Shown here: in pieces, positions 49,258-59,422 of the stretch
Layout: every line of letters starts with the position of its first letter
Position numbering within the stretch: the stretch's first letter is position 1
DNA from: Biscogniauxia marginata
Taxonomy: Eukaryota > Ascomycota > Sordariomycetes > Xylariales > Xylariaceae
NCBI GenBank assembly: GCA_022695795.1
Contig: MU404151.1
Coordinates: forward strand, 1-64,000
DNA: 64,000 nucleotides
Direction of reading: 5' to 3'
Translations under genes and position numbers: made by a program
The notes under the pieces: model-generated
What the model was told of the DNA's origin: nothing
The model's input: the letters and a program-made list of their open reading frames with translations, nothing else
The model's database searches: none

Positions 49258-50361
49258 ATGCCGCGCGTGCCGCCCTCGCTCCTGCAACGCGCGAACCGCA
49301 TCTCCCCGCACCTCGCCACCCTCCTGCCCGTGTGCAGGACCCTGCCCTCGGCGAGGAACGAGCTGCGCTGGATCCGCGAGCACGTGCTCTCCGGTAGCGA
49401 TGCCGGTCGTAGCGGCCGAATCAGCCGAGGGGACCGGGGGCTAGAGGCAGCGGTAGACCGGCTCGTCAGGCGCAGGGGCAGCGGCGTCCCGCTCCAGTAC
49501 GTCCTCGGGTCCCAGCCCTTCGGCCACCTCGACATCCGCTGCCGCCGCGGCGTGCTGATCCCGCGCTCCGAGACCGAGGCCTGGGTCTGCTACCTCGCGG
49601 ACGTGGTCGCGGGGACTACTCCTACCGCCGCCGCGCTGCGCATCGTCGACTTCTGCTGCGGCTCCGGGTGCGTCGCGCTGCTGCTGTCCGCGCTCCTGCG
49701 GCGCCGCGGGCTCGCACCCAGCACCCGCGGCTTCGACGTGTGCCCCCGGGCCGTCGCGCTCGCGCGCGAGAACAGAGCGCTGAACGCGCGGCGGGGGTTG
49801 CTGCCGCGCGAGGAGGAGGAGGAGGAGGGGCAGGTTGCGTTCGAGCGCGCGGATGTCTTCGCCGCCGAGACGGAATGGCGCGGACTTTTGCCCCCGAGCG
49901 CGGGAGAGGGAGAAGCGGGGGCGAGGGCGCATGTCCTCGTCGCGAACCCGCCGTACGTCTCGGCCCGCGGATTCGACCGCGACACGGCCCGCGCCGTGCG
50001 CAGGTACGAGCCGAGGCGCGCGCTCGTGCCCCCTGCTGCCGCGGCGGAGCACGGGGACTGGGACTGCGCCCCTGAAGATGTCTTCTACGCCCGCCTCCTC
50101 GACGTCGCGGCGATCCTGGGCTCGGAGATCGCGGTGTTCGAGGTCGGTGGCTTGGACCAGGCGGTGCGGGTCGTGGAGATGGCGGCGGCGGCGGCGCGTG
50201 AGGGACGGCGGTGGGATGACGTTGAGATCTGGAGGGATTGGCCGGATATGCGGCCTGCCGGGGATGAGGTCGGGGTTGTGCGGGTTGCGGGGCGGGATGT
50301 GTCGGTCAGGGGGTCCGGGAATGGGAGGGCGGTGTTTCTTCGCCGGAGGGGGCGGTTGTGA
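49258..50361 (+). CDS. MTQ1: PrmC/HemK-like release-factor glutamine methyltransferase (Mtq1 type)
   Basis: Probably methylates the Gln of the GGQ loop in mitochondrial release factor 1. Intronless, 367 residues. N-terminal helical region, then the family block VPLQYVLGSQPFGHLDIRC and GVLIPRSETEAWV. SAM-binding motif I is DFCCGSGCVALLL (from residue 131); the catalytic NPPY is at 230-233 (VLVANPPYVS), followed by YEPRRALVP, the usual second signature. The N-terminus is Arg-rich with hardly any acidic residues in the first 30, consistent with mitochondrial import, so the Mtq1 rather than cytosolic Mtq2 branch is favoured. An unusual Glu run (REEEEEEEG) sits between motifs. The whole gene has near-saturating G/C at third codon positions, which creates long antisense ORFs that are only shadows. 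It follows the LeuRS gene in tandem. Confidence 0.88.
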   Translation: MPRVPPSLLQRANRISPHLATLLPVCRTLPSARNELRWIREHVLSGSDAGRSGRISRGDRGLEAAVDRLVRRRGSGVPLQYVLGSQPFGHLDIRCRRGVLIPRSETEAWVCYLADVVAGTTPTAAALRIVDFCCGSGCVALLLSALLRRRGLAPSTRGFDVCPRAVALARENRALNARRGLLPREEEEEEGQVAFERADVFAAETEWRGLLPPSAGEGEAGARAHVLVANPPYVSARGFDRDTARAVRRYEPRRALVPPAAAAEHGDWDCAPEDVFYARLLDVAAILGSEIAVFEVGGLDQAVRVVEMAAAAAREGRRWDDVEIWRDWPDMRPAGDEVGVVRVAGRDVSVRGSGNGRAVFLRRRGRL

Positions 50362-50620
50362 GCAGTCGTGGTGGTTGAGTGCACGGCTTACATTTAGCTA
50401 GTCGGTGGCTTGTAGCGGAAACGCTCATGTTATTTTTATCTGGTAAACTTGGGGTTTTCTATTGCATAGTTGGTGTCTCCCATTCTCCACTACATAATGC
50501 TGTCTCAGCTCAACTTTCTCGGGCTAATTCATATGTTAGTCACCCCTAAAGTCACAGAAGCCCATGTGTCGTTATAAATATGTAGTCAGGGTATATGTAT
50601 CTCTTTGTCCGGAAATTAGT

Positions 50621-51930
50621 CTATGGCTTGGTAAATTTATCGAAAAATTCCATGATGATCTGCGAGGCTTCGATATGCGTCGGGCCTTCTCCTGCCGCGA
50701 TCTGCGAGAAGTTGATCTCTGTCGATGCCCAGCAGTGCCCAGCAGTGCCCTGCAAAAAATTGTGAGCTAATTAATTCACTACATATATCTCTCGTGTTTC
50801 GGGCTCCTGTCAACTTACCCATGCTGTCAACCTTCCAATGCTGCAACACGCCTTCGGCCCCGTCCCCGCAAGTCCAGCTTGAATGGTGTACATCGCCTTC
50901 AAAGCTGTCCTCCACCTTCTCATTAGAACATCCGTTCCGCTCCGCCCACCACTCCAGCCATTCCGAGATCGCGGGCTCAGTACCGCCCTCGCCCACGCCC
51001 CCGTCGTAGTGAACACTGGCGTCGCTCCCGCCGTGAATTTCGAGAACGGGCAGAGACGCCCGCGCGGGCGCGCACCCGCCGGTAACGCCGGCGTTGTCGG
51101 TGTAGTACGAGCCAGATGCGGGTGCGAACGCGGCGAACTCGCCGCCCACGGTGCTGCAGGCTATTGTGTTTACGAAGCCGCCGCCGTTAGAGATGCTGTT
51201 TTTATTTTGTGTTTATCAGTCCTTGGTTGGTTTGAAATACGGTAGATCCCTTTATAGAGTTAATGCAGGAGAAGAACCTTGCGGTGCGTGAGAGTACGGG
51301 GACCTTCCACTTCTACGTACCCCGTTGCGTAAATGCGGCTGTTGTCAACGCAGTATTCTCCGCGGACCTCGTCGAGAAGGTCGGAGACGAACTGCAGGTC
51401 TTCGGTCACGGAGACCTCTGAGTAGTTGGCTCCGGCCCAGGCGCCCTTGAGGAGGATTTATTAGTCAAAATGCTCTCTCTCTTACTCTCTCTCAGCGGTA
51501 CTCCCCAGTGAAAATGCTAAAGGGAGACCCTACACCAACGCCATCTGGATAAACCATTATCTTCTAGTTTCTGTCATCAGTCCTAGTTCTGTCTTTCAAC
51601 ACGAGCTGCTACACTTACGCCGCCGCTGTACCGGCTCTCACTCAGCTTAGTGTCCACTTCAAAGAACAACCCAATGCTGCTAGAGCCATGGAAACCCATG
51701 ACTAAGGGGTAAGGCCTAGACTCATCGTAATCGCTAGGTAGATGAACCGAGTACTTTCGACCGCGCCCGCTGCTCGTAAGGCCGTAATACTGCGTGATGC
51801 CGTTGAAGAGGTGCGTCTTACCGCATCCATCAGTCGCTATCTGTGCCGAAACAACTGGTGCATGAATAGTAATGGCAGCTGCCACGAGGTAAATAGCCCA
51901 CTTCATATAATCGATACGTTGCATCATCAT
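50621..51930 (-). pseudogene. Feruloyl esterase (CE1/LpqC-like), C-terminal frame disrupted by a 10-bp duplication
   Basis: Secreted alpha/beta-hydrolase that would release ferulic acid from arabinoxylan or pectin. Exons 51930-51619, 51563-51534 (30 nt), 51445-51321, 51195-50819, then exon 5 from 50749. Signal peptide ends PVVSA (alternative ATG 51906). Blocks: YGLTSSGRGRKYSVHLPSDY, PLVMGFHGSSSIG, KIMVYPDGVG, GAWAGANYSEV. The nucleophile is Ser158 in GISNGGG, acid Asp214 in EIHGGSD, and His283 in MGHCW. In exon 5 the 10-mer GGGCACTGCT appears twice (50741-50750 and 50731-50740). As sequenced the frame shifts after GHCWA and ends at 50637 with an unrelated basic tail. With one copy it would read on as STEINFSQIAAGEGPTHIEA to a TAG at 50621-50623, 320 residues, as in homologues. 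The catalytic His is upstream of the break, so partial function cannot be excluded. Confidence 0.87.
50731..50750 (-). repeat. 10-bp tandem duplication inside esterase exon 5
   Basis: AGCAGTGCCC is repeated exactly on the plus strand (50731-50740, 50741-50750), at the very start of exon 5. The length is not a multiple of three and causes the frame shift. Confidence 0.95.
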
Positions 51931-53019
51931 CGTCGTTATCACTGACAGGACAGCAAATACAACCTAGGAATCGAAATAGTGCTAACGATATCCAAAGCGC
52001 AACGCAATCCAGAAATCCCAAGAAGAAGAAACCCTCCGAGGCTGTGGGAGGAGTTTACATTATTACTTAAAAGGGGTCATCGACATAGTTGACGAACACG
52101 TTTGTCATGTGAAATCCAAACTCGTTAATTACTTTCCGAAAGAGGCATGTCGTAAGGTGTGGCCCCCTTTCGGAATCGAAATGGTCGAATCATCTGATGA
52201 TATCGCAAGAACACGGATAAGTAAACATGATTGGACGCCCCTGTCTTGAAAGCGCTAATTTGGATCTATAGAGTCATGGGTTATAAGTATGTAATTAGGA
52301 GAGCTTGGTTGTAAACAACACATTCGAAATGCTACCTATGCAGCTAAATTAAAACATGCAAGGATGATAATAAGCCTAATTAATACGAGTTAAACTAGGT
52401 ACTTAACATAATAAACGGCACCGTATTTTAACAGTGTATATAAGGCACATATAATTTCCTGGGCAAGTCTTGCTTAATTCAAATATATTTTACTGTTAAT
52501 ATTCTTCAATTCTTTTGAAACTATCTTGATGTTTGTTTTGGTATAGCTACCTAAGGTTTGGGCAATAAAATACCCAGCTAAAAGGACCACTCGCAACAGT
52601 AAACTTGGTATCCCATTTCAAACTCTATTAGGAAAATGAATACCAGTAAACCTCCTCCTTAGGCCAAATCTGCGATGAGTTTAAGATAACGTTAATGTTA
52701 TGAGATAGTCTGTAGTATACATAATAATGCATACACGCCAATCTATTTAATAGACATCGGTACAGGATCAATTGGACCAACGTTAGTTTTGTCTTTTGTA
52801 CAGCCATTACCTAGTCTTCCTAAGATAATTATTCTATAATCTTCCGCTGCGACATCTGGTTCGTATGGTTTCATGTCATTCTAGGTACTATGGTGGTGAA
52901 TATTGATTTATAGGAAAAAAGTGTTGTGCGCCTTAGCTTAGTGAGGCTTATATTTCAACAGTGAATACGGCTTGTTACTCAATGGGAATCCCCGAGAACT
53001 ACCTTCAAGGAGTCAAGTA
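51931..53019. other. AT-rich spacer
   Basis: Upstream of the esterase. Very AT-rich at 52280-52940; no ORF or motif of note. Confidence 0.55.
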
Positions 53020-53790
53020 TTATCGGCTAAGGATAAATCCGACCCTGAAGACATTTTCCTCGCGGAGAATCTGAATGAAGTCTTCAACCGGGGACTTGTC
53101 GGCCTGGTTGTTGCACATGTCAACGCAGTGCCTATTGCTACGTTGTAGTCTATCATACCAGAGCATCGCCAATAAATATAGCACGAGCTCCTCGCTAGCT
53201 TGTCCCTCTAAGACGAGTTTTCTCGGTTGTTCTAGTGGATGATGACGTCCTTCGGCCGATCTTGCATATAAATGATGCCGAAGGCTCCAAGACTGGATAT
53301 TTTGGGATCCGGAAATAGCAGCCTCTATGCCGGACCAGTAATCTAGAAACGGGTACTAGCACGTGTATGCTCCCCTATCATGTTGAGGTAGCTTTTAGAT
53401 AGCAAGATATGATAGGTAGGTATGTTATTATAGGTCCGCCTACAAAACGGATTTGATAGTAACTAACCAGGTCGTACAAGAACGAATCATAGGTATTTAT
53501 CAACGTACGTCAGCCCTGCCTTGGCTAAGAAGACATCAAAGTAATTGGTGTCAGGCTTTTCAATCTATAGTATAACGTCATAATGGATGTGGCGACTACA
53601 ACACACATCCCAATCATTTTAGCTTAGGCCAGCTTCACCACCCTAACACACACTGTTGCACCACAGATAGCACCTTTGGCTTCGGGATAGACTCTGTTTC
53701 ATCTTCCTGGAAGCCCGTGCTCGCTGGCTGGCGCAACGTGTGCATAATATGGGCTTCGAAACACCGCCACTCCGTATTCCACTCCCTCAT
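53020..53790 (-). CDS. Unannotated multi-exon gene or gene remnant, unidentified
   Basis: The exons are too short for a standard ORF scan but read coherently. Exon 1 from ATG 53790 to about 53650 begins MREWNTEWRCFEAHIMHTLR and continues to KPKVLSVVQQC. Exon 2 (53564-53505) reads IEKPDTNYFDVFLAKAGLTY after a TATAG acceptor. Exon 3 (53355-53020) reads YPFLDYWSGIEAAISGSQNI, then EELVLYLLAMLWYDRLQRSN, and ends ENVFRVGFILSR. These join in phase to 178 residues, but the exon 2 donor (GTTGAT) is weak and a better GTACGT two codons earlier does not keep frame. Another reading between exons 2 and 3 (YDSFLYDLVSYYQIRFVGG) suggests either more exon sequence or a frameshift. No domain recognised. It lies head-to-head with the STAND gene, about 490 bp apart. 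Confidence 0.5.
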
Positions 53791-54282
53791 CGAATCGGAT
53801 CAACCCTATGTACATATATCTGGCTTTCGACTTTCCCGCCAAGCGCTGTCTAGATAGATCTTGACAAGAAAAACTAATGAGACATTCGCAATGTCCAAGC
53901 GGGTTTCATGGTAATAGGTTCTGTGTCGTTACGGCGAAAGGGGCTGAGGTATTGACAAGTCACACTTGAATGAGGTAGGGCATCTTGAGGTTTTATAGTT
54001 GGGCAGCCTGCTGTGTCGATCATCTGCGGGCATAGCTAGGCACCCTGGGAGGCTGAATACTAGAGAAGAGTTCAGTTTCGAAGAGCTGTTGAGTAAAACA
54101 AAAAACTTTTAAAACTTGCTCTTTTCTCTTGGACTTATCTCGTAACTCGCCCTTAATCTTTACCTTGTCTAGCACCAGCAGCATCACCAGGTCTTATAAC
54201 CATACCTTTAACCGGCCTGCCGACCCTGCTTATATTATATAATTTTTGAGCGTCGGTGAACAGCTTCTCTCTTGTCGGAATC
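53791..54282. promoter_or_regulatory. Shared upstream region of the 53-kb gene and the STAND gene
   Basis: 492 bp between the two divergent ATGs. A TATATTATATAA element at about 54230-54241 is 40-50 bp before the STAND ATG. No other feature is assigned. Confidence 0.45.
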
Positions 54283-57137
54283 ATGGAAGTCGTCGGCGTC
54301 GTTGCTGCCATTCCAGGTCTGGTCCAGATCATTAAAAAAATTCCCGGTATAGTTGAGGCTATCGCAAACAAGCAGCGTTTCATTGAAGAAGCAAAGAAGA
54401 TTGTCGTCGAGCTCAAGAATTTTGAACAGATCCTTGAAAGGACCTTGACCACCATCAAAGGACAATTTAGACATACATCAACGCCCAATGATCAACGCGA
54501 CGACCTTATCGGTTTGCTTTCCAAACATCAGACATAGGTTAGGAAATTATATACCGAAATCGAATCTTCAGGCGCGACGAGGAATGGTCCCAAGCTTTTC
54601 AAAAGGATTTGGATTGGTTTGACGCAATACGACAAAAATGTGAAGAGTTATCTGGACCGCCTAGGAAGCATGAAATCGGACCTTCAACTTGTTCTTGCGC
54701 AGTGTACTGAGCTTAATTTTCGAAGTATGTGTTTGAGTAACACCTCTGTTTCCCCCCCTTTTCTTTTATTTTCTTATCTAATTTCCCGCAACTAGAAATC
54801 GCATCCCAAACCTGTCGCTCTGATCGCCATCAACTTCGAGAACTCCTCCGGCTGTGTGAGCATGATTTTATCGACCAGAGAACCGAGGATACATGTCAAT
54901 GGATTTGGAGCCAGCCGGCCTTCACCCAGTGGGCCAATACTACGCAATCTCCGTCAGACCCCCTTGAAAGGTTATTCTGCATACACGGTCCTAAGGGCTG
55001 TGGGAAGTCGGTGCTCGCAAAGTCCATTGCGGAACACCTCAATCAGCATAACAAACGAGCTGTTTTCTTCCCATTCTGGTCTAGCAGTAAGAACCAGCAG
55101 AAAGTGATTCATCTTCTGCGTACAGTCCTATGGCACCTTCTATCAGACGACCAGGGCAAAGCAGTTCATGATATAGTAATTCGCGTATTGAACAGTCATA
55201 CTATCAATGAAGACATGCTTTGTTCGGAAATCAAAGCGGCAATGAAGATCATCAAATCAGACGTCTATCTGGTGATAGATGGGATTGATGAGTCAAGCGA
55301 AGACTGGAACAACCGCGACGGCCCTTGGAGAACCATAACCGACCTTGTGGGATCTCAACCGACCCTCCATATCCTCCTTTTTGGCCGCGAGCCGTCTATG
55401 CGTCTACTCCTTGAGAATGTCCCACGGAGTGTCGAAATCACTGGCGACCTAGTTGAGGACGATATCAGCAAATTCATCGGCAACTTTATTACGGAAAGAT
55501 CGCAGAACTGTCCCAAAATGTTTGATGAATCTCGCTGCAACTCTGTCCGAGACTCACTCGAGAGAGGGTCTGACATGATGTTCTTACTGGTCGCCTTAAA
55601 GTGCAAAGAATTGAAACAATGCGCTAGCAGTCACGAGATCCAACGTAGCTTAGACCAAGTGCCGCGCGATTTGGATCGTTCATATCACCAAATGCTGGCC
55701 AAAATTATGGAAAGGTTTAGCGGAAGTTCTTGCAGACCGTCCATCTCGATGGGAAGAGCGAAAGGTCTGCTGTCTATCGTCCTAGCCGCGCCAGAGCCTC
55801 TGACATTTGACGAGTTGAACTATGCCTATCCAGTTCGGCAGAGATATTTCGTTGACCCCAGGGGCGTTATCCCCAACCTTGAAGATGACCTTCTCCAAAG
55901 AGATGGCGTTATGGATGCCTGCGGTAGCTTTATCCGCACCTCAGATGGCTTATACTATATAACTCACGCGTCTGCGGCCGACTTCCTCACGCGCAGCGAG
56001 GCAGAGTGGCAAGAGGAAGACCAAGATATTTCATTCTTTCGGATTGACCTAGACGAGGCACACGCATCGATGGGCGTTGCGTGTCTGGGCTATCTCGGTT
56101 CCTTGGATCTAGGTTATCCATTGACAGATGATTCTCGCGAATCTTTACAAAAGAAATATCCATGGCTTTCATATTCATCGACCTTTATGCCCTTCCACAT
56201 CACTGAAGGTTCCTCCGGCACCCAAAGCCCACTTTTGGAAGAGAGACTTCGGTCATTCCTCGCATCGACTCAATGTTGTGCTCTAGTGGAGTATCTCATA
56301 CTTTCTACTCTCGAGGAATCGATGGCCGCCATTGCTTGTTATTTGTTACTTATCTTCCATACAGATCAACTATTCCACGGAGCTATTAGTATGCATTCCC
56401 TGACACATGCGTTCAATACCGAGTTGCAACGACGGAAAAATTTCGGGGAGGAAGATGGCCGGTACTTGTTATGGAAGGCTCTCTTAATTGCCATGGATAT
56501 ACCCATATATCAATCAAACGCGACATATTCCCCGTCACGAATTCGTCCAAATTCGAATCCTAGTATGCCTCTGAACGACCCCAAATCTAGATCAATAGTG
56601 AGACAGACCGCATCGGTACTCTTGAGGTCTAAATCGCTGACTTTGGACTGGATCCTTCCCAAGCTTACTACACATCTGAACGCCCTGCCAGTACCTGTCC
56701 TAACATATCTGGGGCATTATATGCTCCCCGTTGGCTCTGGTGCACGAGCGCTTTCAATGCTTTCCAAGGCTTTGGAATTAAACAAACACCGCAATGATTT
56801 TTACACAAGCCTAGCGCTGCGCGATTTATTCTTTCTACAGTATGAGATTCATATCCATGAACGGTCGGTGGAAATGCTAAGAGAATCTCTTAAAATTTGT
56901 ACAAGTCTTCCTGTTTCGCTTTTCCACGAGATGCTTGTCGAAGACACACTCATGATCCTTTCCGATGAGCTTTACTTGAATGGAGATGACGAGGATGAAA
57001 AAGAAGCAGTGAAATTGGAGGAATTGGCTATAGAGCGCAACAAGGAGAGAAAAATTACAGCAATGGTTCCTTGGTTACCTAAGGAATTGACACGACGGGT
57101 GTTGCGAGGTTATATATATAGGAAGTTAGATATCTAG
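54283..57137 (+). pseudogene. NACHT-type STAND NTPase (fungal NLR-like) with an in-frame TAG at codon 85
   Basis: Fungal STAND proteins act in non-self recognition and regulated cell death. Exon 1 54283-54724, intron 54725-54795 (donor GTATGT, acceptor ACTAG), exon 2 54796-57137; 927 codons if the TAG at 54535-54537 is passed over. N-terminal helical domain MEVVGVVAAIPGLVQIIKKI, like the small HeLo-type or fungal STAND N-terminal domains. NTPase: Walker A GPKGCGKSVLAKS (residue 212), Walker B VYLVIDGIDE (304), sensor region HILLFGREPS, then the winged-helix-like block and YYITHASAADFL. The C-terminal 400 residues are helical and without WD40, ankyrin or clear TPR repeats. The TAG follows LLSKHQT; the same frame continues as VRKLYTEIESSGATRNGPKL, so it looks like CAG changed to TAG. 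A 60-nt intron from a weak GTTTGC donor (54512) to CTTCAG (54571) would remove it in frame, so loss of function is not certain. Confidence 0.8.
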
Positions 57138-57911
57138 ATCATTGGAGCTGGGGCACTTGAGTACTTGTTATAAGTCCTCTACGGAATATTTGTTTCGTTC
57201 CATAGTACCTTTCATCTTATTAGTATTACGTTTTATAGTTTTCGGTCGTTATGTAGTACTTGGAAAAATACTCCTCAACAATGTTTACGTGCGACTATGC
57301 AACATGTGTTCCGAGGATTTGAACGCGGTGGTAAGTGCTTGTACGTTTTGAAATGGGGCTGTGATAGACAGTGGGTATTAGTTTTTATATATACATATGA
57401 TATTCAACAGGTACTTCGTTATGAAACCGAGGCGTTGGAATAAGATAGTAAGATAGGATAGAACGTCCTTAGCCATAATGTCACAACTAGCTTCTTCCAC
57501 TCCCCAATAAACCTAAGTCACTATTCCCTTATAACTACTTCCTAAGGTATTTCAAATATAGATTACGTGCCAAGAGATCCCACAACAATAAAATTTTGTA
57601 TATAGCACTAATATCGTAACTCAAGACCGGCAGCTTATGCCGCTACAAAGCCAATGCGGAATCAACTACTGCTAGTGAGCCACAAGTGACCTATTATAGC
57701 AAGGAATGGAAATTCTTGGGAGTGAATTCCCGTACTTAGAAGATAACTCATTACCTCAACCTAGGTCCTTTCAAAGATCTCCTGAAAAAAATTCAAAGAT
57801 GCACCCAGTAATACCAAAAAAAAGAAAATATCCCAACCCTGTAGATAGTACAATTCCAACCGAGTGAAGGCCTGCCTGAGTTCACTGACACCGTCTAGTA
57901 AGGCCCTGAGC
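57138..57911. other. Convergent 3' spacer
   Basis: 3' flanks of the STAND gene (+) and the next minus-strand gene. AT-rich with AATAAA/AATAAAATT motifs. No gene. Confidence 0.55.
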
Positions 57912-58541
57912 CTAAACCGCTGGGCGATACGTCGCTATTGCAAAATTACCTTGACCACGAGCCGAAGTTCCAGCTTGAATATCATGAACCATAACATCGA
58001 ATTCGTTCGGATTACCAGCTGTATACACACTCCGGACAGCTCCTGGGCGTCCCTGACGTTGAGACCAAGTAGTTGACGTTCCCGGCGTAAGTGGGTGGTG
58101 AAGCCATTTAGCCTTGCGGTCACCAGGCTTCAGAATCGATCCGGGGGTCGTAAGTGGGAGCTGCTCTCCATTTCCAAAGGGAGAGGGGTATCGTTCTGCC
58201 GTCTGGTTCGGAGGCAAGCCTGCTTGTTGCGCCCTTGCGTCTCTCGCATACATCCACGTAGCAGAATTGGGTTTATATTTGTCGTAGGGAACTCCATTGA
58301 AGTCATACTGGTCCTAGATTAGAGGATAGACAGTATCATAGGTGAATGGAAACATACATGAGAAGAGTTTGTGGGAGTGCGTTTAGCTGACGCATGGCCT
58401 GGTGGAGCTGAGCTGGAGTTGCTAGAACTAGGTGCTGAAGGAATTGTGCGATAGCGAGGGCAGGCTTCTTCAGTAGGAGGCAAGAAGATTAAGGCAAACT
58501 GAGGTAGCGAAAGCGATTGAGAGATCGGTTGGAATAGGCAT
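57912..58541 (-). CDS. Secreted-like hypothetical protein, 5' end unresolved
   Basis: Not recognised. The main exon 58313-57912 reads DQYDFNGVPYDKYKPNSATW, continues through QTAERYPSPFGNGEQLPL and NEFDVMVHDIQAGTSARGQG and ends FAIATYRPAV. A 44-nt intron (58357-58314, donor GTATGT, acceptor TCTAG) connects it to an upstream exon reading EEACPRYRTIPSAPSSSNSS and KRTPTNSSH. Upstream, the only suitable ATG (58541) opens a signal-peptide-like MPIPTDLSIAFATSVCLNLL, but this is one frame off and hits TGA at 58470. Either a single-base frameshift lies between 58541 and 58470, or the start comes from an exon further upstream. The last exon vaguely resembles small secreted RNase-like proteins in its aromatic spacing and the N-F-A-x-A-T end; this is only an impression. 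Confidence 0.6.
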
Positions 58542-58613
58542 ATATGTCTGATTTGGAGTGCTTGGTTACACTACTCCTAAATATAAGTAGCTATGCCCGC
58601 CTTATATCTTTCA

Positions 58614-58856
58614 TCACCGCATCGTACCGCCGCTCTGGTTAACACCTGGTTTATCTCGAGGATTCAAACTTCCCCTTAGCCAAGGGATCCAGGCCAATAT
58701 CCAGCGTGGTTTGTGCTGTACTCGACAACCATGTATTAATTTAGTGGCTGCACTGTGCCCAATAGAGATAGCTCTAGAGACACCAGGAAGAAGCTGTTGG
58801 GCATTTTCACAGACCTCTTGCTGTAACCCGGGGGGAAGGCTCTTCCAACATGATTC
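58614..58856 (-). pseudogene. Unassigned coding fragment, no start codon
   Basis: An 80-codon open frame without a usable ATG reads KSLPPGLQQEVCENAQQLLP, GVSRAISIGHSAATKLIHGC and KPRWILAWIPWLRGSLNPRD, ending TMR-stop. The composition is protein-like rather than random. It is bounded upstream by TAA in frame right next to a CTTAAG sequence. It could be an internal exon of a longer gene: a GGT-GTTAAC donor near 58650 would splice in phase into the frame of the 57.9-58.5 kb gene. Or it could be a remnant of a repeat element. Family not recognised. Confidence 0.4.
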
Positions 58857-59422
58857 TTAAGATACAATGGCTGTTGCTCAGCTAGTGGACGCTATATTAG
58901 GATGCTTTGCACCGAATCGTGCGGGATTATGTTTGATTGGCTGCCCATGTTGATATATGAAGCTATGTGGTCATGGATACGAAACCAACATGCTGTTGGA
59001 TACTTCGCTCGTGGCGGCTAATGAGGGCAGGGGGTCAGTCACACGGCGGCTACAATGATAAGCGCCAACGTTGCAAATTGGACGGCCTCGGAGGTGACCG
59101 TTCAGTATTCGGCGGCGGAGAAGCGCCGCTACTTTCAAGGCGCATTACAGCGTGAGTCAGGATTTTACTTCGCCTCAGAGGCATCCAAGTGTTGGTTTTA
59201 TATGTCTGTGTTAGCCTCATGATTCGCACAATTTATTTAATACACCGCATGTGCCGAGCCTGGACATCTCTCGACTCTCAACAGGCTATCATCTATTTTA
59301 AAGCCATCAATCGTCAACCTTCAACTCATAGAAATATCTCCCTCTGCTTTCATATCTCAACCCGCAACCCTCAATCTTCAATCCTTCACTTCCAAACCCC
59401 CCACAACTGTCCAGAAACGAAA
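58857..59422. other. Upstream region of the DUF3632-like gene
   Basis: No gene supported. The last 200 bases are a CT-rich leader (59290-59400) with CAACC/CAATC repeats, typical of fungal 5' leaders. Confidence 0.5.

Noticed and set aside
49441..50052. 203-codon minus-strand ORF and other long ORFs across the Mtq1-like gene
   Set aside because: Antisense and off-frame shadows created by extreme GC3; the plus-strand frame has the SAM and NPPY motifs.
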